A DNA stretch of 64,000 bases from Melampsora larici-populina 98AG31 (GCF_000204055.1 NW_006768779.1:899283-963282); one strand, 5' to 3'. Counted from the first letter of the stretch, positions 23,042 through 36,184 are shown. Numbers and translations are program-made. Notes: generated by a model from the letters alone, not told the origin.

Positions 23042-24545
23042 ATGAAGTCTTTCAACAATCTTGAACCTTCAACTCAAGTACTCAATCGAAGTTTCAGTGC
23101 TGTGCTATCATCTATCATTCAAATCCATCAAGCACACATCTTCTTTGGACTCTTAGTCATTCATCAGACTGCAATCTCGGTGGTTCGCTTCAGTCGACTG
23201 GCTAAGATCTCAGATTCAACACTTTCAGACTCGCCAGAACACTTCAACCACGATGATGTGAAGTTCAAGCCTGTATATAACGCTGCAACGGCAATCTTTC
23301 TAACCGAATGTTTGAAGGCTTTGATTTGCTGGGCGATCTTAACAATCAAACTCTCATCACTTCCCCTCCGCAGTGAGGAGTGCAAGCAAAACCCAAGACC
23401 TTTTCATTCGCGGTATTCTCTAAGATGCATATTCACAAGCATCGTTTTGGCCATCGGCCCGAAACAATTCCCTCACGTCATCAATATGGCCGTACCTGGA
23501 CTGCTTTATACGTGTGTAACGCCTGCCTAAGTAGGCCACGGTCGCGGTTGTTACTTTGGGATGTGATGAAGAGTAGCACAATTGTTGACTGACCATTGAC
23601 TTTGTCCATTCGCAGAATTCAAAACAACCTTCTATATGTCGCGCTCTCTAACTTGGACACACCAACATTCCTAGTAACCTCTCAGCTCAAGATCCTTTCC
23701 ACTGCCCTCTTCTCCGTTTTCATATTCAAGAAAAGCCTCACAAACTTACAATGGACATCATTGGTGCTGTTGACCCTAGGCGTATCGCTAGTTCAACTAC
23801 AGCCGAGCTTATCAACGAAATCATCCCTTCATAAACTCAATGACGGACAAGATTGGCTGAAAGGGTTAATCGCGATCATCTGCTCGTGTTTATCCTCTGG
23901 CCTGGCTGGATGTTATTTCGAAAAGCTCGTCAAGGATCGTGAAACGACACCGAACATTGAAAAAGAAGAAACAAAAGTGATCAATCCCAACACACCAACC
24001 GCTTCGCCCGAGAATCTTGAATTAAAATCCTCTCAAATTTCCCAACCACTTTCCAACTCTCTATGGGCGAAAAATTTACAGCTCTCTTTTTGTACAATCC
24101 CATTTGCATTCTTAGCAATCTATCTCGACCCTCGTGCATACATTGAAGTCACCAAAAGAGGTTTCTTTTGTGGTTATAGCACTTTGGTTTGGTCTGTGAT
24201 TGTGTACCATGCACTTGGTGGGATCTTGGTCTCAATCATTGTTAAACAGAGTAGCACCGTCACCAAAAGCTTTGCAAATAGTCTCTCAATAGTCTGTAAG
24301 CTGAAAAGTTTTTTGTCTGAAGTTATAGAATCTTCCATTTCAGCCAAACCCAATCATACTGAGTTTTTTTCCATGAATTTTCCTTCAAAGTGTCGGCTTT
24401 GTTGTCTTCAGGTTTCAGTGGTGTGATTCCTGGTCGCCACTATCTCTTAGGTACCGCCCTTGTGATTATCTCAACTCGTATGTACTCGTCAATACCCTCA
24501 AATAAACCGAAGCGTATGGATGTATCCGACAAGAAAGACGACTAG
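23042..24545 (+). CDS. Nucleotide-sugar transporter (SLC35A-like, Golgi)
   Basis: Three exons (23042-23511, 23616-24295, 24364-24545) sum to 444 codons. A multi-pass membrane protein with the signature of CMP-sialate/UDP-galactose/UDP-GlcNAc transporters: FLTECLKALICW, MAVPGLLYTIQNNLLYVALSNLD, QLKILSTALFSVFIFKKSL, and the late VKQSSTVTKSFANSLSI. Such carriers exchange cytosolic nucleotide sugars for the nucleoside monophosphate across Golgi or ER membranes. Substrate cannot be told from sequence, since fungi mostly lack sialic acid. A hydrophilic loop of about 50 residues (KDRETTPNIEKEETKV...) lies mid-protein. The third exon uses the AG at 24362-24363; this boundary is the least certain, but it restores a hydrophobic final segment (YLLGTALVIISTR) and a Lys/Asp-rich tail. 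Confidence 0.8.
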
Positions 24546-25759
24546 AAACAACTTTAAGATATATAATAGTGTGCATAAAACTTGAATCATACTCTTGACC
24601 TTTTACAAATGATATCCCCTTTTGAATAAGGACACTTTTTTCCTCAAGAATAGTTATATATCTCTGTAGTTGAATCTGTTTGAATAAAAACATGAATTTA
24701 CATGCAGGATGCATGTGTTGATTTGGTAATTCTATCAAAGGAGGTTCTCTATATATTTTTCCTTTAGAATCTGCGCTCATGTCTTTGATTTGTGTGATAT
24801 GTACACTAGACCTGATCACAAGCCAATGATTTCTTTGTCTCTATTTCTATGTTGTCTTGTTCAATAATTTACTTGTGATTTATGTTCCATTGAATCCTTT
24901 GGTTGTCTAGAGGATGAAAATGACAGCAGCCTACATGAAAAGCCATCTTGGGTCTAGCACTGTGGTGTACAGATATCCTATGAATATCCTGTTCTGGAGG
25001 CCAACATGGCAGACACTCTGAGTGGAATGATTGGGGACAGGTGGCTATCAGAGACCATAGTGTAATAGCCCTAGCTCAAATCACTACAACTTAGGAAATT
25101 GAGGGACTTGTGGGAGGACTTTTAAGGTGGAAGAAAAGATGGCATCAAGGCTATTGTTGCACTATGGCTCAACTACAGTCACTCGTCTTCTGTGAAAATA
25201 TATAACCCTGGGCAACATTGCTTCACTTGACAAGAAAACCCATGAAGTGTGCCAAGCTCAGACCCAAGTTTCTTATGTAGTTTATACCCTAATTATCTCT
25301 GTTCAATGGTATGGTGTGAAACATATTTGGTTGAAGTTGCTGTGACTAGCTACTCAACTGAATCCAATCTGGAAATTGTGTGCCATTGTTTGTCATATAT
25401 GTCCTAGTTTCCCTTCATCTGCCATACATCTAAAAACTGTCTTTGAATCTCCAATATAGCTATTCTTTCAGTTTCCAGACAACATCTGACTAATTGTCAC
25501 CAAGAGGGTCACTGACCTGGACCAGTCCCTTTGACTGATACTGAAACTGATGCTTTAGAACAATGCTCTTGAATTATTTTTGAATTGAAGTCCTTGACCA
25601 AGGAAAGATATCCAAGAGCCCAGGATCCTTTACTACTGTACAGTACCCTGCCAAAATTCTGCATACATTTCAGAGTATTTACACTTGAGCTCAGAGAACT
25701 GTTGTCCTTCATGGACCACTGTTCCTCTCAACCATCACACCTCACCTGTCTTACACAAA
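24546..25759. other. Intergenic and repeat-derived DNA
   Basis: No gene found. The right side is probably the 5' part of the decayed Tc1-like element that follows, but I could not identify its terminal repeat. Confidence 0.35.
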
Positions 25760-26775
25760 ATGAAGACTCAATCTTTGGATTCCAAAGGGAAGGGTAGAAT
25801 TACTGGAACACACAAAGGAGGTCTACAAGGCATGCACATTGTAAACAAACCTGGATACCCACCATTGTCTGTACATAATGTGATTTCAAAGTTTAAGAAT
25901 GCTGGCACTATAAGTAGTGAAAACCATGCTGGGCAACCTAGAGAATTCACCAAACATGATGAATATTATCTGAAGCAAATCCTCAAGAAAAATAGAAGGA
26001 CTACTGTATCTAAAATCACCAAGCTACTTCCAACTGAAGTCATCTCACAAACTGTTCAGAGGGAGATCACAAATTGGGTATGTGTGCACGTGTAGCAGTA
26101 AATAAGCCAGCTCTCAGACTCAATGACATGCACAATCATAGAAGTGTAGAATTTTCTAAAAAGTACAAATACTTCACTGTTGAAGACTAGAGTAGGTTAA
26201 TTTTGGACAGAAAAATGCTACTTTGAATTTGGGAAGAACTCCAGACAAGTTTTAGTCTGGAGAATGCCCTATGAAAAGTACCTTGTTGACTGCCTGGTCC
26301 ATACTTTTTGAAGTGGTTGAACATCAGTGATGGTATGGAGTGCATTCACTGCAAAGTTTTGACAATATTGTGATGCCTCTTGGTTGTATTCTTTCATTGG
26401 ACTATGTTGAATTAATCTATGGAAAGTGTCTTTCTAAATCAATCAGCAGTCCCAATTGTCCAACCAAACTTGTCCTTATGAAGGATGAAGCTCTGGTTCA
26501 TCAAAGTAAAAAAACAAACAGTTGGTGTGGCCAACACTCTAATTAAGCTCAACTGGCTAGCAAATAGTCCTGATCTCAACCCAATTGAAAATATTTGGGA
26601 GATTCTCAAAAAAAGGCTCCAAGAAGAAAAAGCCCCAATAACATGAAGAAATGGTGTCAGCCATCATCAAGGAACAATGGGCCATCCCTAACACAGTGCT
26701 TAAATCTTTGGTGGCGTCTATGCCCAAGCAAATCAACAAAGTCATCAAAAACAAAGCTAGCTCAACTCATTGGTG
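25760..26775 (+). mobile_element. Dead Tc1/mariner-type transposon (transposase remnant)
   Basis: Transposase pieces appear in order in shifting frames. An HTH region reads GRITGTHKGG...VHNVISKFKNAGTI then GQPREFTKHDEYYLKQILKK, as in Tc1 transposases. A middle part resembles NKPALRLNDMHNHRS...EFSKKYKYFTVED. The C-terminal signature is SPDLNPIENIWEILKKRLQ followed by MPKQINKVIKNKASSTHW and a stop at 26773. The first catalytic WTDE-like block is destroyed and several stops and shifts intervene, so it is inactive. Inverted terminal repeats were not found. Confidence 0.75.
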
Positions 26776-27054
26776 AGACCTCTCTTTCATACCCGGTAAG
26801 TTTATCATTCATCAATGCATTTGATCCATGCTGGTGTAGTTACAAGCCATAAGCTCCATCAGGACAATTTTTTGGTTGGGTTGTCTGCTTTGGTTCTTGT
26901 GTGTCATGGAGGTAAGGTGAAAAATTTGAAATTTTGTACAATTTTGGCATGGGACTGTATAGTGGGTTGTGTCAAGACTGTGATAACCATAAGTTTTGGC
27001 CCAAAATCTACGGCCGGCCACAAAACCAGATTTTTTGAGAAATTGGATACAATC

Positions 27055-27230
27055 CCCAAAGACTTCTTTACACTCTCATTCTGAAAATGATTTCTCAGCC
27101 CGATTGGAGACAATTTTTATGTATATTCACTAAAGAATTTTTGATTTTTCACTGGCTTTTACAGACTCATGCAGTGTCAAAGGTGTGGAGCTACTGATTT
27201 GGAGCTACCACTGTCTTGACACAAGCAACC
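27055..27230. repeat. Dispersed repeat, copy 1 (see 36405-36660)
   Basis: Shares an ordered series of words with 36405-36660: AAAGACTTCTT.ACACTC.CATTCT, AAAATGATTTCTCAGCC, then AGGTGTGGAGCTAC and TGTCTTGACA or AGTCTTGACA. The family is unknown; it lies downstream of the Tc1 remnant and again between the F-box gene and the gypsy element. Confidence 0.55.
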
Positions 27231-28037
27231 ATACATGATGAGCTACTCAGTCATTGTTGTGTAGATTGCAAGATTTGATGGTAATAATTTGATAAACTTT
27301 TTCTCAGATTCTATATCTTGAATATATGATTTGAAGCTACAGTAAATTGTCTGCTGATATAAAATAAATTAAAAGAAATTTTGTGGAACACATTTTTAGG
27401 TGTTCCAAAATAACAAAACTGGTAACTTCATGATTAGTAATAGTACATACAAAACTTATGTGCCTTTTTGTAAAAGACACAAATTTGGTATGATGTAAAA
27501 ACCCTTGATTTGAATTGATGACCATTACCTTGAAGCCAGAAGAACAACTGCATTACTCATGTTTACAGTTATGGATCAAAAAATGTATTGGTCAATTGTA
27601 GGAACTACTTGGACATTTTTTAACCCAGACTTTATTACAAACTCTGAAGTGGTCTATATAGGTCTATATAGAGAAAAACCACAAGGAAATTATGTGCTTC
27701 TTAAGTTTTTTAACAATACTTCCGCCTGAGTATGGCCAAGTTAAATAACTTGGTGATCTCCAACATATTTTGGATCAAAGTACAACCTCGTCGGAGCCGG
27801 GGTATCCGATCATTCGGTGCAAACCTCCGGAGTCCTCCTAATCCGCCGACCCGGCCCGTGTCACCCCCTCCAAGCTTACATCGGATCCACTGTGTCGTTT
27901 GCGATAAGTTTTTTTTGCAGCTCAGCCACTGTCACTCATCTCTCTTTGCAAAATCTCAGTCTTCACATTCTCATCCTCAAGAGCATCGTTACCAAGTTGG
28001 TCTTTTTGAACAGAACATCGAATCACGAGCGAATACC

Positions 28038-28959
28038 ATGTCTCACGCGTCAGTCGGCTCTCTTCATTTTGATCCCTGACTTGTGCCTTAGCGACTACTT
28101 GGCTGAAATCTCAATCTACTTTTTAGTGATCATTCGAGGGATCCGTGCCCATGGGTGGTCCTGAATGACTTTGGAGGTGCTTTTGCAATGGGTGCAATCG
28201 GTGGTACGGTTTGGCATGGTGTTAAGGGTATGAGGAATAGCCCGAGAGTGAGTCAAGTTACCATGTGCCAAAGTACGCCCGACGCAATGCACAGCTGGCA
28301 GAAATCGATACCTTCTGTCTCTTTACGAGTGCAATACTGCAAGCATTGAAGCTTACATATTGAATGATCATCTCCCCAGGGTGACCGATTGGCAGGTTCG
28401 CTTGCGGCTATCAAAGCACGAGCTCCCGTGGTAGGTGGGAATTTTGGGGTATGGGGAGGAATGTTTTCAAGTTTTGATTGTATGGTCAAAGGGTACATAA
28501 TCTTTTTCTGTCGACAGCTCGAGTGATTCTTGTAGGATGATTTTTTAATGAAAACGGTTGCTATCTTCTGGCTGTAGGTATCGACAAAAGGAAGATCCTT
28601 GGAATGCTATTATATCTGGATTCATGACTGGTGGTGCGCTGGCAGCAAGGGGGGGAGTGCGGAGCATGATTGGAAGTGCGATCGGTTGTGGTGTTCTCCT
28701 TGGTGTTTTTGAGGGTAATCATTTCTCGGGCTCATACTTTCGGCCCTACAGGCGCAGCTCAGTCTTCGATTTTTGTACGTTCACAGGTGTAGGTGTACTT
28801 TTCCAACGACTGCTGGCAGAAAACAACCGGCCTATGGCTCCACCAGTAAGTGCGACGTATCTCGATTCTCTGCGTATCATGAATCGCTGATAATTTGCCA
28901 ACTAGATCGAGCCTGTCCCTACAACACCGCAGCAATCCGGCGTGATCAGCTCATCGTAA
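28038..28959 (+). CDS. TIM17: Mitochondrial import inner-membrane translocase subunit TIM17
   Basis: Six exons (28038-28048, 28139-28247, 28380-28492, 28578-28714, 28787-28845, 28906-28959) sum to exactly 161 codons. The first exon is only 11 bases and gives MSHA; exon 2 continues [18 protein letters not shown], the conserved TIM17 start. Then follow [20 protein letters not shown], the signature [20 protein letters not shown] (second membrane helix and Cys), [21 protein letters not shown] and the final [15 protein letters not shown]17 forms, with TIM23, the presequence translocase of the inner membrane. The 160-residue length fits the family exactly. The hydrophilic end [14 protein letters not shown] is not conserved. 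Confidence 0.93.
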
Positions 28960-29028
28960 CCAACGCACGAGTGCTGCCCGCTGTGTCTTTGTACCATGGA
29001 AATCTCTCTCGGTCCATGGGCGCTCACT

Positions 29029-29485
29029 TCGAGCACGGCTTGTGCACCCATACGCATATCTTGCCCAACGGCTTCTCACCATTTCCGAATTAATCGCTAG
29101 CCTGGAAGATGGTCTTGAAGAAGTTGTGATGCTAAACCTCAAAAGACGTAGAATAGAGCATCTCATCGTATCTTATGTGCTTGTAATCACTACTCATTAT
29201 ATACCTCAGGCCCCTGCCCGCGTCTGGTCGGAAGTTTCGGTCATCTTGGATCTCATCGAAAGTCTTAGATACGTTGTGATTTTAGAAACCCAAGATCGAT
29301 TATGTGACCTTGAAACCAAGTCACAAAAGATCGACACTGATCCGCAAGATCAGATCAAGTGAGTTCAAGACTTACTTGCCTGTATCATGTTTGAGCACAA
29401 TGGTTTTTTATGAGAATGCCGGATGAAAGTTCAGGACCAGCCGTCTCTTCCCCTCATGTGCGACCTTTGCGTCCAGTGGTTTGGT
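29029..29485 (+). CDS. Possible gene or gene fragment just downstream of TIM17
   Basis: An open frame reads HPYAYLAQRLLTISELIASL and RVWSEVSVILDLIESLRYVV with amphipathic, helix-like character, ending ETKSQKIDTDPQDQIK at about 29359. A GT-AG intron (29359-29420) can join it to MPDESSGPAVSSPHVRPLRP and a TAG at about 29484. No start codon or 5' exon is evident in the 70 bp between it and TIM17, so it is a fragment, a read-through 3' extension, or a pseudogene. I do not recognise the protein. Confidence 0.28.
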
Positions 29486-30080
29486 AGATGTTGAAACTGG
29501 TCTTGACCTCCCAGACCCAAAGGGTAATAGTCTGATGCCACTACACAGATAATTGTGTACATAGTTGAGAGTTCCAAGGAGTCTCAAGGAGTGATATTTG
29601 CCATGACAGCATAGCATGTCCCTTTGCAAGCATTTGTGTTGCAAAAACCCTTGAACTGGACCTGAATCGTATCTCTTCGCATTCTGCCTAATCACCAGCC
29701 TGCCCATTATCTCAAGGCTCACATAAAAGAGCTCATCATTATCCTGGGGTTGCACCCGAACCATAGACCATGCAGAGTTCAAATCTGGTCAATAATATAA
29801 GATGGTCATTTGCGAATTCATCCTCCGATAGAATCCTTCATGATGATGCATGGCGTGGTGCAGAAACCGGAAGGTGTGGAGCTGTCAAGGGAATGAGCCT
29901 GTACGAAATGCACTGTTATAAATGCAGCTTCGGGTTTTTGGACTTCGAGGGTGGTTCGACTTTGACAACAAACGCCAACCACTTTTCATAGTTCTCTATT
30001 GGACACCTATTCGATTACTTTCACTGTTGTCATCGCCTCTCAGCATTCAAGGAGATCTTGAGCTTCAACAGTCGATTAAA
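29486..30080. other. Intergenic, no gene seen
   Basis: Promoter region of the first F-box gene. Short frames here carry no domains. Confidence 0.45.
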
Positions 30081-31761
30081 ATGAAGAATCCTCAAAAAGC
30101 CAAAAATCGATCATCTCAAACCAAAAGAACATCAGTGACACACGAAGACCTATTCAATCGCCTACCTGATGAAGTCCTCCTCGAGATCATAAGATACCTG
30201 GTCGATGATCGGAGTGAATATGTAGAGAATCAAGCCAAGAAGATGGAACAGGGAACTACTCTTATGTCTGGAGAGGAGACTGTTCTATGGATTTATGAAC
30301 ATAAACCTAAATCTCCTATCTTGTCTAGCTTCCAATCTTTTTCTATCGTCAATTGTAGGGTTCATTCGATCTGCGGACCTATTTTGTGGAAGGTAAGTCA
30401 AATTTTACCCATCGAAGTGACTTGGATGGATCACTAGGAGTCTGAATTACCCGATCTGATCTTTTCTACTTATGCCTTTCTCTACTCCGGCGTTCTAGTC
30501 TGTCAGATTTCCTTCTCAAATGTCCACTCCAATGTCCTTCTGGAATCAGAAAATCTTACCTAGACACGGATGTCATGTCGAAAAATTAGAGGTCGGGTTG
30601 AGAAGGGAATGGCTCAAGGTACTGCCGGAACTTGATTCAATCGAGCAAGCGGCTGAGGACCAAATTCGACGCCGCTATTCACTGCGCTCTTCGGCCGATG
30701 TATCCACAATCAGATTTATTGAAGAGGATAAAGATTACTGGCAGGTTGATAGTGTTCATTCTGACAATCTAGCCGTCGACTGTAAGGATAAATATGGGAT
30801 TTCTGCCCCTGGCACAGAAATTCCTACGAGACATAACCTTGGAGGCAAACAGAACAGCGCGCTCCGCAAATTATGTGGACTGTCTCCCGAAAACCTTCTC
30901 AAAGTACTTTCTCAGTGCGAAAAGCTTACCACCCTCCATATCGATTGTCCACCTCATTCACACGACCCCGAAACGGATGTGCACAACTTGGGTTGCAATC
31001 TTACCGGATTACTTTCTCATCTCGGACATCTTCAACATCTTAAGATTCGAGGTGATCCGGACCAACGTACAGCTGTAAAGTGCTTCTTTGAACCAATAAA
31101 ACGCGTCCCGCTCCTTGAATCTCTCGAGCTTGCGTATTTTCATCACGTAGGGCCTGAGCTCACTGCCATTCTTTTGGATCTGAAAAACCTCAAACATCTT
31201 GTTTTAAAGAACGCTCTCCTCTTTGACTGGGATTGGAGCCGTCGGGGTCCTCCTCATTTAGTCAACCTCGCAATGCTCGAGTGTGCCACATTCTTTTTAT
31301 CAGATGCACCTACTGCCATCAGTACTTGGGCGCCTAACCTAACTCATTTGGAGCTCTACTTTGAAGACAACTTTTGCATTCGAGATGACCTTACCGAGTT
31401 TGACCCACATCGCAATCAATTTTGTCTTCCGGCTTTGACACATTTGAAGATTTGGCCTCATTCCGACTGTCGGTATTTCCACTGCTTCAAGGATTGTAAA
31501 AATCTACGTCACCTCACATACTATCAACATTGGGGTCCCCACGGTGATGCTTCAGCTGATCTGTCGGAATTTTCAGACTTCATCACCACCAATGTATTCC
31601 CTCAACTCAAGGTCATAGTTATAACTCACTGGTCCGAACTTCCACCTGCTGATGTGGCTACTATACTGTCATCATTAAAAGTTTTCTGCAACTCGCGAGG
31701 GATTGAATTGGATTATGACCCACCCTACGCTGATCGAGAGGATAGATTGTTTTTTAAGTGA
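30081..31761 (+). CDS. F-box protein with LRR-like C-terminal domain (copy 1)
   Basis: Two exons (30081-30392, 30499-31761) give 524 residues. Residues about 20-45 are an F-box (EDLFNRLPDEVLLEIIRYLV), continuing through SFQSFSIVNCRVHSICGPILW. The rest is a series of Leu-rich units typical of F-box/LRR proteins (LLKVLSQCEKLTTLHIDCP, LSHLGHLQHLKIRG, LESLELAYFHHVGPELT, LTHLKIWPHSDCRYF). By analogy it would link a substrate to an SCF (Skp1-cullin) ubiquitin ligase; the substrate is unknown. It is paralogous to the gene at 34487-36184, with the intron in the same place. The intron here has a normal GTAAGT donor. Confidence 0.82.
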
Positions 31762-34486
31762 TGAAATTATATGTTGAAATTCATGTTAATGTTGATGTAG
31801 GTGTTGGATGTGAGTAGAGATGTGTAATTTGATCTGGCGAAATTTCAAACTGTTTATAGAAGTCTCTTCATAAAGGTAGATTCGTCATTCAGTTGTGTGG
31901 TTTCTAACGCCTTTACCCTGATCAGTGTAGGTATCTGTCATTTGCAACTTGCGAGTGACGCTGTCTTGATTTTATGTATGTCTCTTAGGCATTTTGAACT
32001 CATACCTATATGTTGAAGGGGTCTTGTGATTGAGTTCTACATGGTATGATGTCATCTCACCATCTTTACAAGTGTGTGTCAAAGTTTCGCATGCCATAAT
32101 ACTATTGATCAAGTTGTGATCTAACCATTTTTCCTAATGTCCTTTACTTCCTACAGGGTATCTCACTAAGCATGCTGAACAAAGTGACTACAGTGCGAGT
32201 GAGATGATTCTCCTACAATCATGAGATATCAAGCAACTAAGAATGACCTCAATGAGAAATACATATGTGGCTATAGTTTGCGTTGAAGAATACATGGTGG
32301 TATATGGAGGCCAGAAGGAGTTATATGGATGGGACTAACTCAGGAAAAGGTATTGATAACTTGATTGATCAATTAAAAGGTGAGGAATAAGAACAAAAGA
32401 AACAGAAAGGGTATTCATAAGTATGTACACTGCGGTTCAAAAGATTCGTAATCTTTATGTGATTTCACCATCCTGTTCCAATGATGTTGTTTTCATGTGT
32501 TGATGACATGCCCAGTAAAAACATGATGTAAACATATGTGGTTGCGTTGCGAACTTGTTATTCTGATCTTTGTTCAACACTCATCCTACATAATCGTGAT
32601 GTAATCAGCAGGCATGCTGAAGGTATCAACAATAAAAGTCACACATACTTACGACATATCGCTGATATAATCTTCTTGGTTACATTTATGAAATGCAATA
32701 CACACATCGTCCAAACATGGATTCTGGAACATGAATCCAACCCAGATCTTGATCGGTTTGATTTTGATTCAATTTTAATTGTCATTTTATTGTATCGGTA
32801 TTGGTATCTCGATTTTGATTTCTGATTTCCTCTGTTGGCATCATTTGGTTTCCTTTTGGTCACAATACTTTGCTTACTGGGGCAACACAGTGACATGAGA
32901 CGCTGGATACGTTCCGGATGTACCGTACAAATAAGAAAAACAACAATGTTTGTTCAACAAAAAGACTTTTAATGTAAAGAAGTAATTGTAGGTAGCCATA
33001 GAAGAAAATCCCAATGATATATAACAAAAGAAAAGGAAATGATGAGCCAATCCCCATTCAGTCAATATCTATCAGTACGGTACATCTTCTTGCCACTAGT
33101 TTTTGCCAGGGAGAAATATATTATTGTTTGGGGGTTGGACTTTGAGAAACTTGAGGATGAACTGAGAGGCCGATTGAGAGCAACAAAATTCGATGCAAAG
33201 GATATCCAGTCAATCCTTTGGGTTCCATACAAGGACATCCAATGAGCAGAAAAAATCACCATGGACTAGTGATGACCAGGAGAGATCAAAATGGGTCAGC
33301 AACTCTAGAATAACGGCTGGACAGACAGATACAAAGCGAGATGAAGGCATAAAGCAGCTATACTTCACTTACCAAGAATATCATATCACGATCGGTATGC
33401 AAGGTCGACAGATGTTCATCGGACCGACAATCTTCGCGGCGGTGAAATTGAGTTACCTGAAGTCACGCAAAAGCAGAAACACTCAGTTCATCTAGTACAT
33501 GTTGCACAGAAAGATGTGTCGTACTATACCCACCAAGCCTTTCAAGTTGGGAACTGATTGGTCTTTGGTTGTATGGCCTAACTCAGGTCCGTATCAATAA
33601 GAAGAGTGATATATGAGGTCGCGCGAAGGTGGAAGGCGGGGGTCATTGATCAAAACCGAATCAAATCCAAGCAGACACCGAGACTGATGAACGAAATTGG
33701 ATAAGAAGGGAAACAAGGGAATGGATATGATAGTAGTATAGAGAAAAGAAAGTAAAACAAAGAAGAGATAATAAAAAAACAAGTCAAAGAGCGGAACAAT
33801 GTGAAAAGTGATCTGAGACTTGTTGTCAAAAGGGAAATGACTTGATTTGAGTGAAGGTTTTCATGACTTGGTTTTCCAAAAGTCGAACCTCGGGTCTCGT
33901 GGGCTTGCTTGCGACAGAGCTTTGGTATCAGAAGCTCATGAACAATCTACATCACTGAGCGGTCCAAGATGGAAATTATATGTGAAGTACCTGGTGAAAT
34001 CATAATGGGCACATTCAGTTTATGTTGTGGTCAATTTATGTTCTGATGAGGTATCAAGATACCTCGAGAATTTGTGTTTTCAAATTATGACCCAAGTACA
34101 TCAGCTCTACATATATTTTACAAAAATTCAAAATCCACATCACAATTACAAAACAGATTTGTCACTGGTAGGTAAAGTCCCATGTTTCTCAAATGTGATT
34201 ACTGGGGGTGTTTTGAACACATATTTGCCCTTAAAGTTTGCACCGTAGTGTACCATGAGATGGTCAAGTGAACTGCCAATATGTAGAATGCTCGATGAAC
34301 TGGGGAACAAATTGGGGAGAAATGTGATGAGGTCATACTACTCGCAAATGAAGCTGTATGAAGTCACTTGTTTTTTAAATTCTTTCTCTTGAATTTTTGA
34401 AAAGAAAACTTGATCCTTAACTTTCATCGATTCTACATCAGTACTATCTTGACCTTTCTTGATAAAGGAGAGAGCTCCAACGGTTG
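31762..34486. other. Spacer between F-box paralogues
   Basis: About 2.7 kb without a supported gene. At 33922-33934 the string TGGTATCAGAAGC resembles the tRNA-iMet primer-binding site of LTR retrotransposons with one inserted A, a possible scar of such an element. Short open frames (for example 33039-33245 and 33193-33495) show no domains. Confidence 0.4.
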
Positions 34487-36184
34487 ATGAAAATGGAGAA
34501 CCCCCAAAAAGCCAACGATCGACCATACATACCCGAAAAACCATTAATTACACCCGAAGACCTATTCGATCGCCTACCAGATGAAATTCTTCTCGAGATT
34601 ATAGAATACCTTATCAATAACCGCAGTGAATGCACAGATAATCAATTCAGGAAGATTAAACAGGGGATTACCCTTTCGTCTGGAGAGGAGACTGTTTTAT
34701 GGATCTATGAACATAAACCTGAATCTCCAATTTTAACTAGCTTCCAATCCTTTTCTGTGGTGAATCGTAGGATTTATTCGATCTGTCGACCTATGATATG
34801 GAAGGCGAGTCGGATCTTCCTCATCGAAGTAACTGCGGCTAATAACCAGAATTATTGATTATACGATCTGATCTTCTCTGCTTGATATCTTTTTCTACTT
34901 CTGTTCTAGTCTATCCGGTTCCCTTCTCAAATATCTACTCCAATGTCCTTCTGGATAAAGGAAATATTACCTAGACATGGATGTCATGTTGAAGTCCTAG
35001 AGGTGGGGTTAAGAGCGGAATGGCTCGAAGTATTGCCGAACAATTTTTCTATTAAGCAAGCCGTCGTGGACAACGAACGACGCCCATATTCAGTGCACTC
35101 TTCTGCTGATGTAACCAAAATCAAGTTCATTGAAGAGGATAAGGATTACTGGAACGTTGATAATATTCATTCTGACAATCTGGCCGTCGACTGCATGGGT
35201 GGATATAACCTTGGGAGGGTGAAAGAAATCCTCTTAAAACAAGTCGCTGCAAACAATTGGAACTTGACGCTTCGCAAATTATGCGGTCTTTCTGCCGAAA
35301 ACCTCCTCAATGTACTTTCTCAGTGTACAGGGCTTACCACCCTCCAACTCCATTGTCCAAGTTATCCATACGGCCATGGATCAACAGGAGTGCGCAACTT
35401 GGGTTGCAATCTCAATAAATTGTTTTCTGAACTCGGACAGCTTCAACATCTGAAGATTCGAGGTGCTCCGGACACAGAAACAGCCATAGAGTGCTTCATT
35501 GAACCAATCAGACACCTTCCACTCCTCGAATCACTCGAGCTCGCGTTCATTAGGCATTCAGACCTCGCAAGGCCTAAGTTCTCTGTCATTCTTTCGAATC
35601 TGATGAACCTCAAAAAACTTGTCTTTTACAAAGTTACGCTCAAGGAATGGGAATGGGGCCGTCAAGGTCCTCTTCATTTAGTCGATCTGTCGATCATCAA
35701 CTGTGACATGTTCTCGCTATCGGATGCGCCTACTTTAATCAGTAATTGGGCGCCTCATCTAACTCATTTGGAGCTCAGGATTCGAGAATGCGATGAATAT
35801 CAAGATAACCTGGCTGACTTTGATCCAAATCAAATACAATTTTGCCTTCCCGCTTTGAGGCATCTGAAACTTTGGCCTCTTTCCGAATGTTGCTATATCC
35901 CCTGTTTTATCAATTGTAAAAATTTACAACATCTTACATACTTTCATCATTGGCCTTACCACGGTGATCTCCTGGATACTCTGTTAGAATTTTCAGACTT
36001 CATTACTACGAATGTATTCCATAAACTCAAGGCAATAGTTGTGTCTACAGTCAAAGTCACTGGACCTACTGCTATGGCTTCTACACTGTCTCCATTGGCA
36101 TCGTTCTGCAAGTCACAAGGAATTGAATTCAATATCGACCAAGACTACGTCGACGCAGAGTATACAATGGTCTTCGAGTCATAA
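34487..36184 (+). CDS. F-box protein with LRR-like C-terminal domain (copy 2, GC-AG intron)
   Basis: Two exons (34487-34804, 34910-36184) give 530 residues; the ATG at 34493 is an equally good start and matches copy 1. The F-box is EDLFDRLPDEILLEIIEYLI. The shared block SGEETVLWIYEHKP precedes the intron, and the C-terminal part again has Leu-rich units (LLNVLSQCTGLTTLQLHCP, FSELGQLQHLKIRG). It is an obvious paralogue of the gene at 30081. The intron sits at the same codon (after TGG AAG), but the donor is GCGAGT instead of GTAAGT; exon 2 begins SIRFPSQ as in copy 1 (SVRFPSQ). The GC donor is a tolerated but less efficient type, so the gene may be functional or weakly spliced. Confidence 0.8.

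Noticed and set aside
33922..33934. Primer-binding-site-like string TGGTATCAGAAGC
   Set aside because: It has one extra base against the tRNA-iMet complement and no adjacent LTR end could be found; kept only as a note in the spacer entry.
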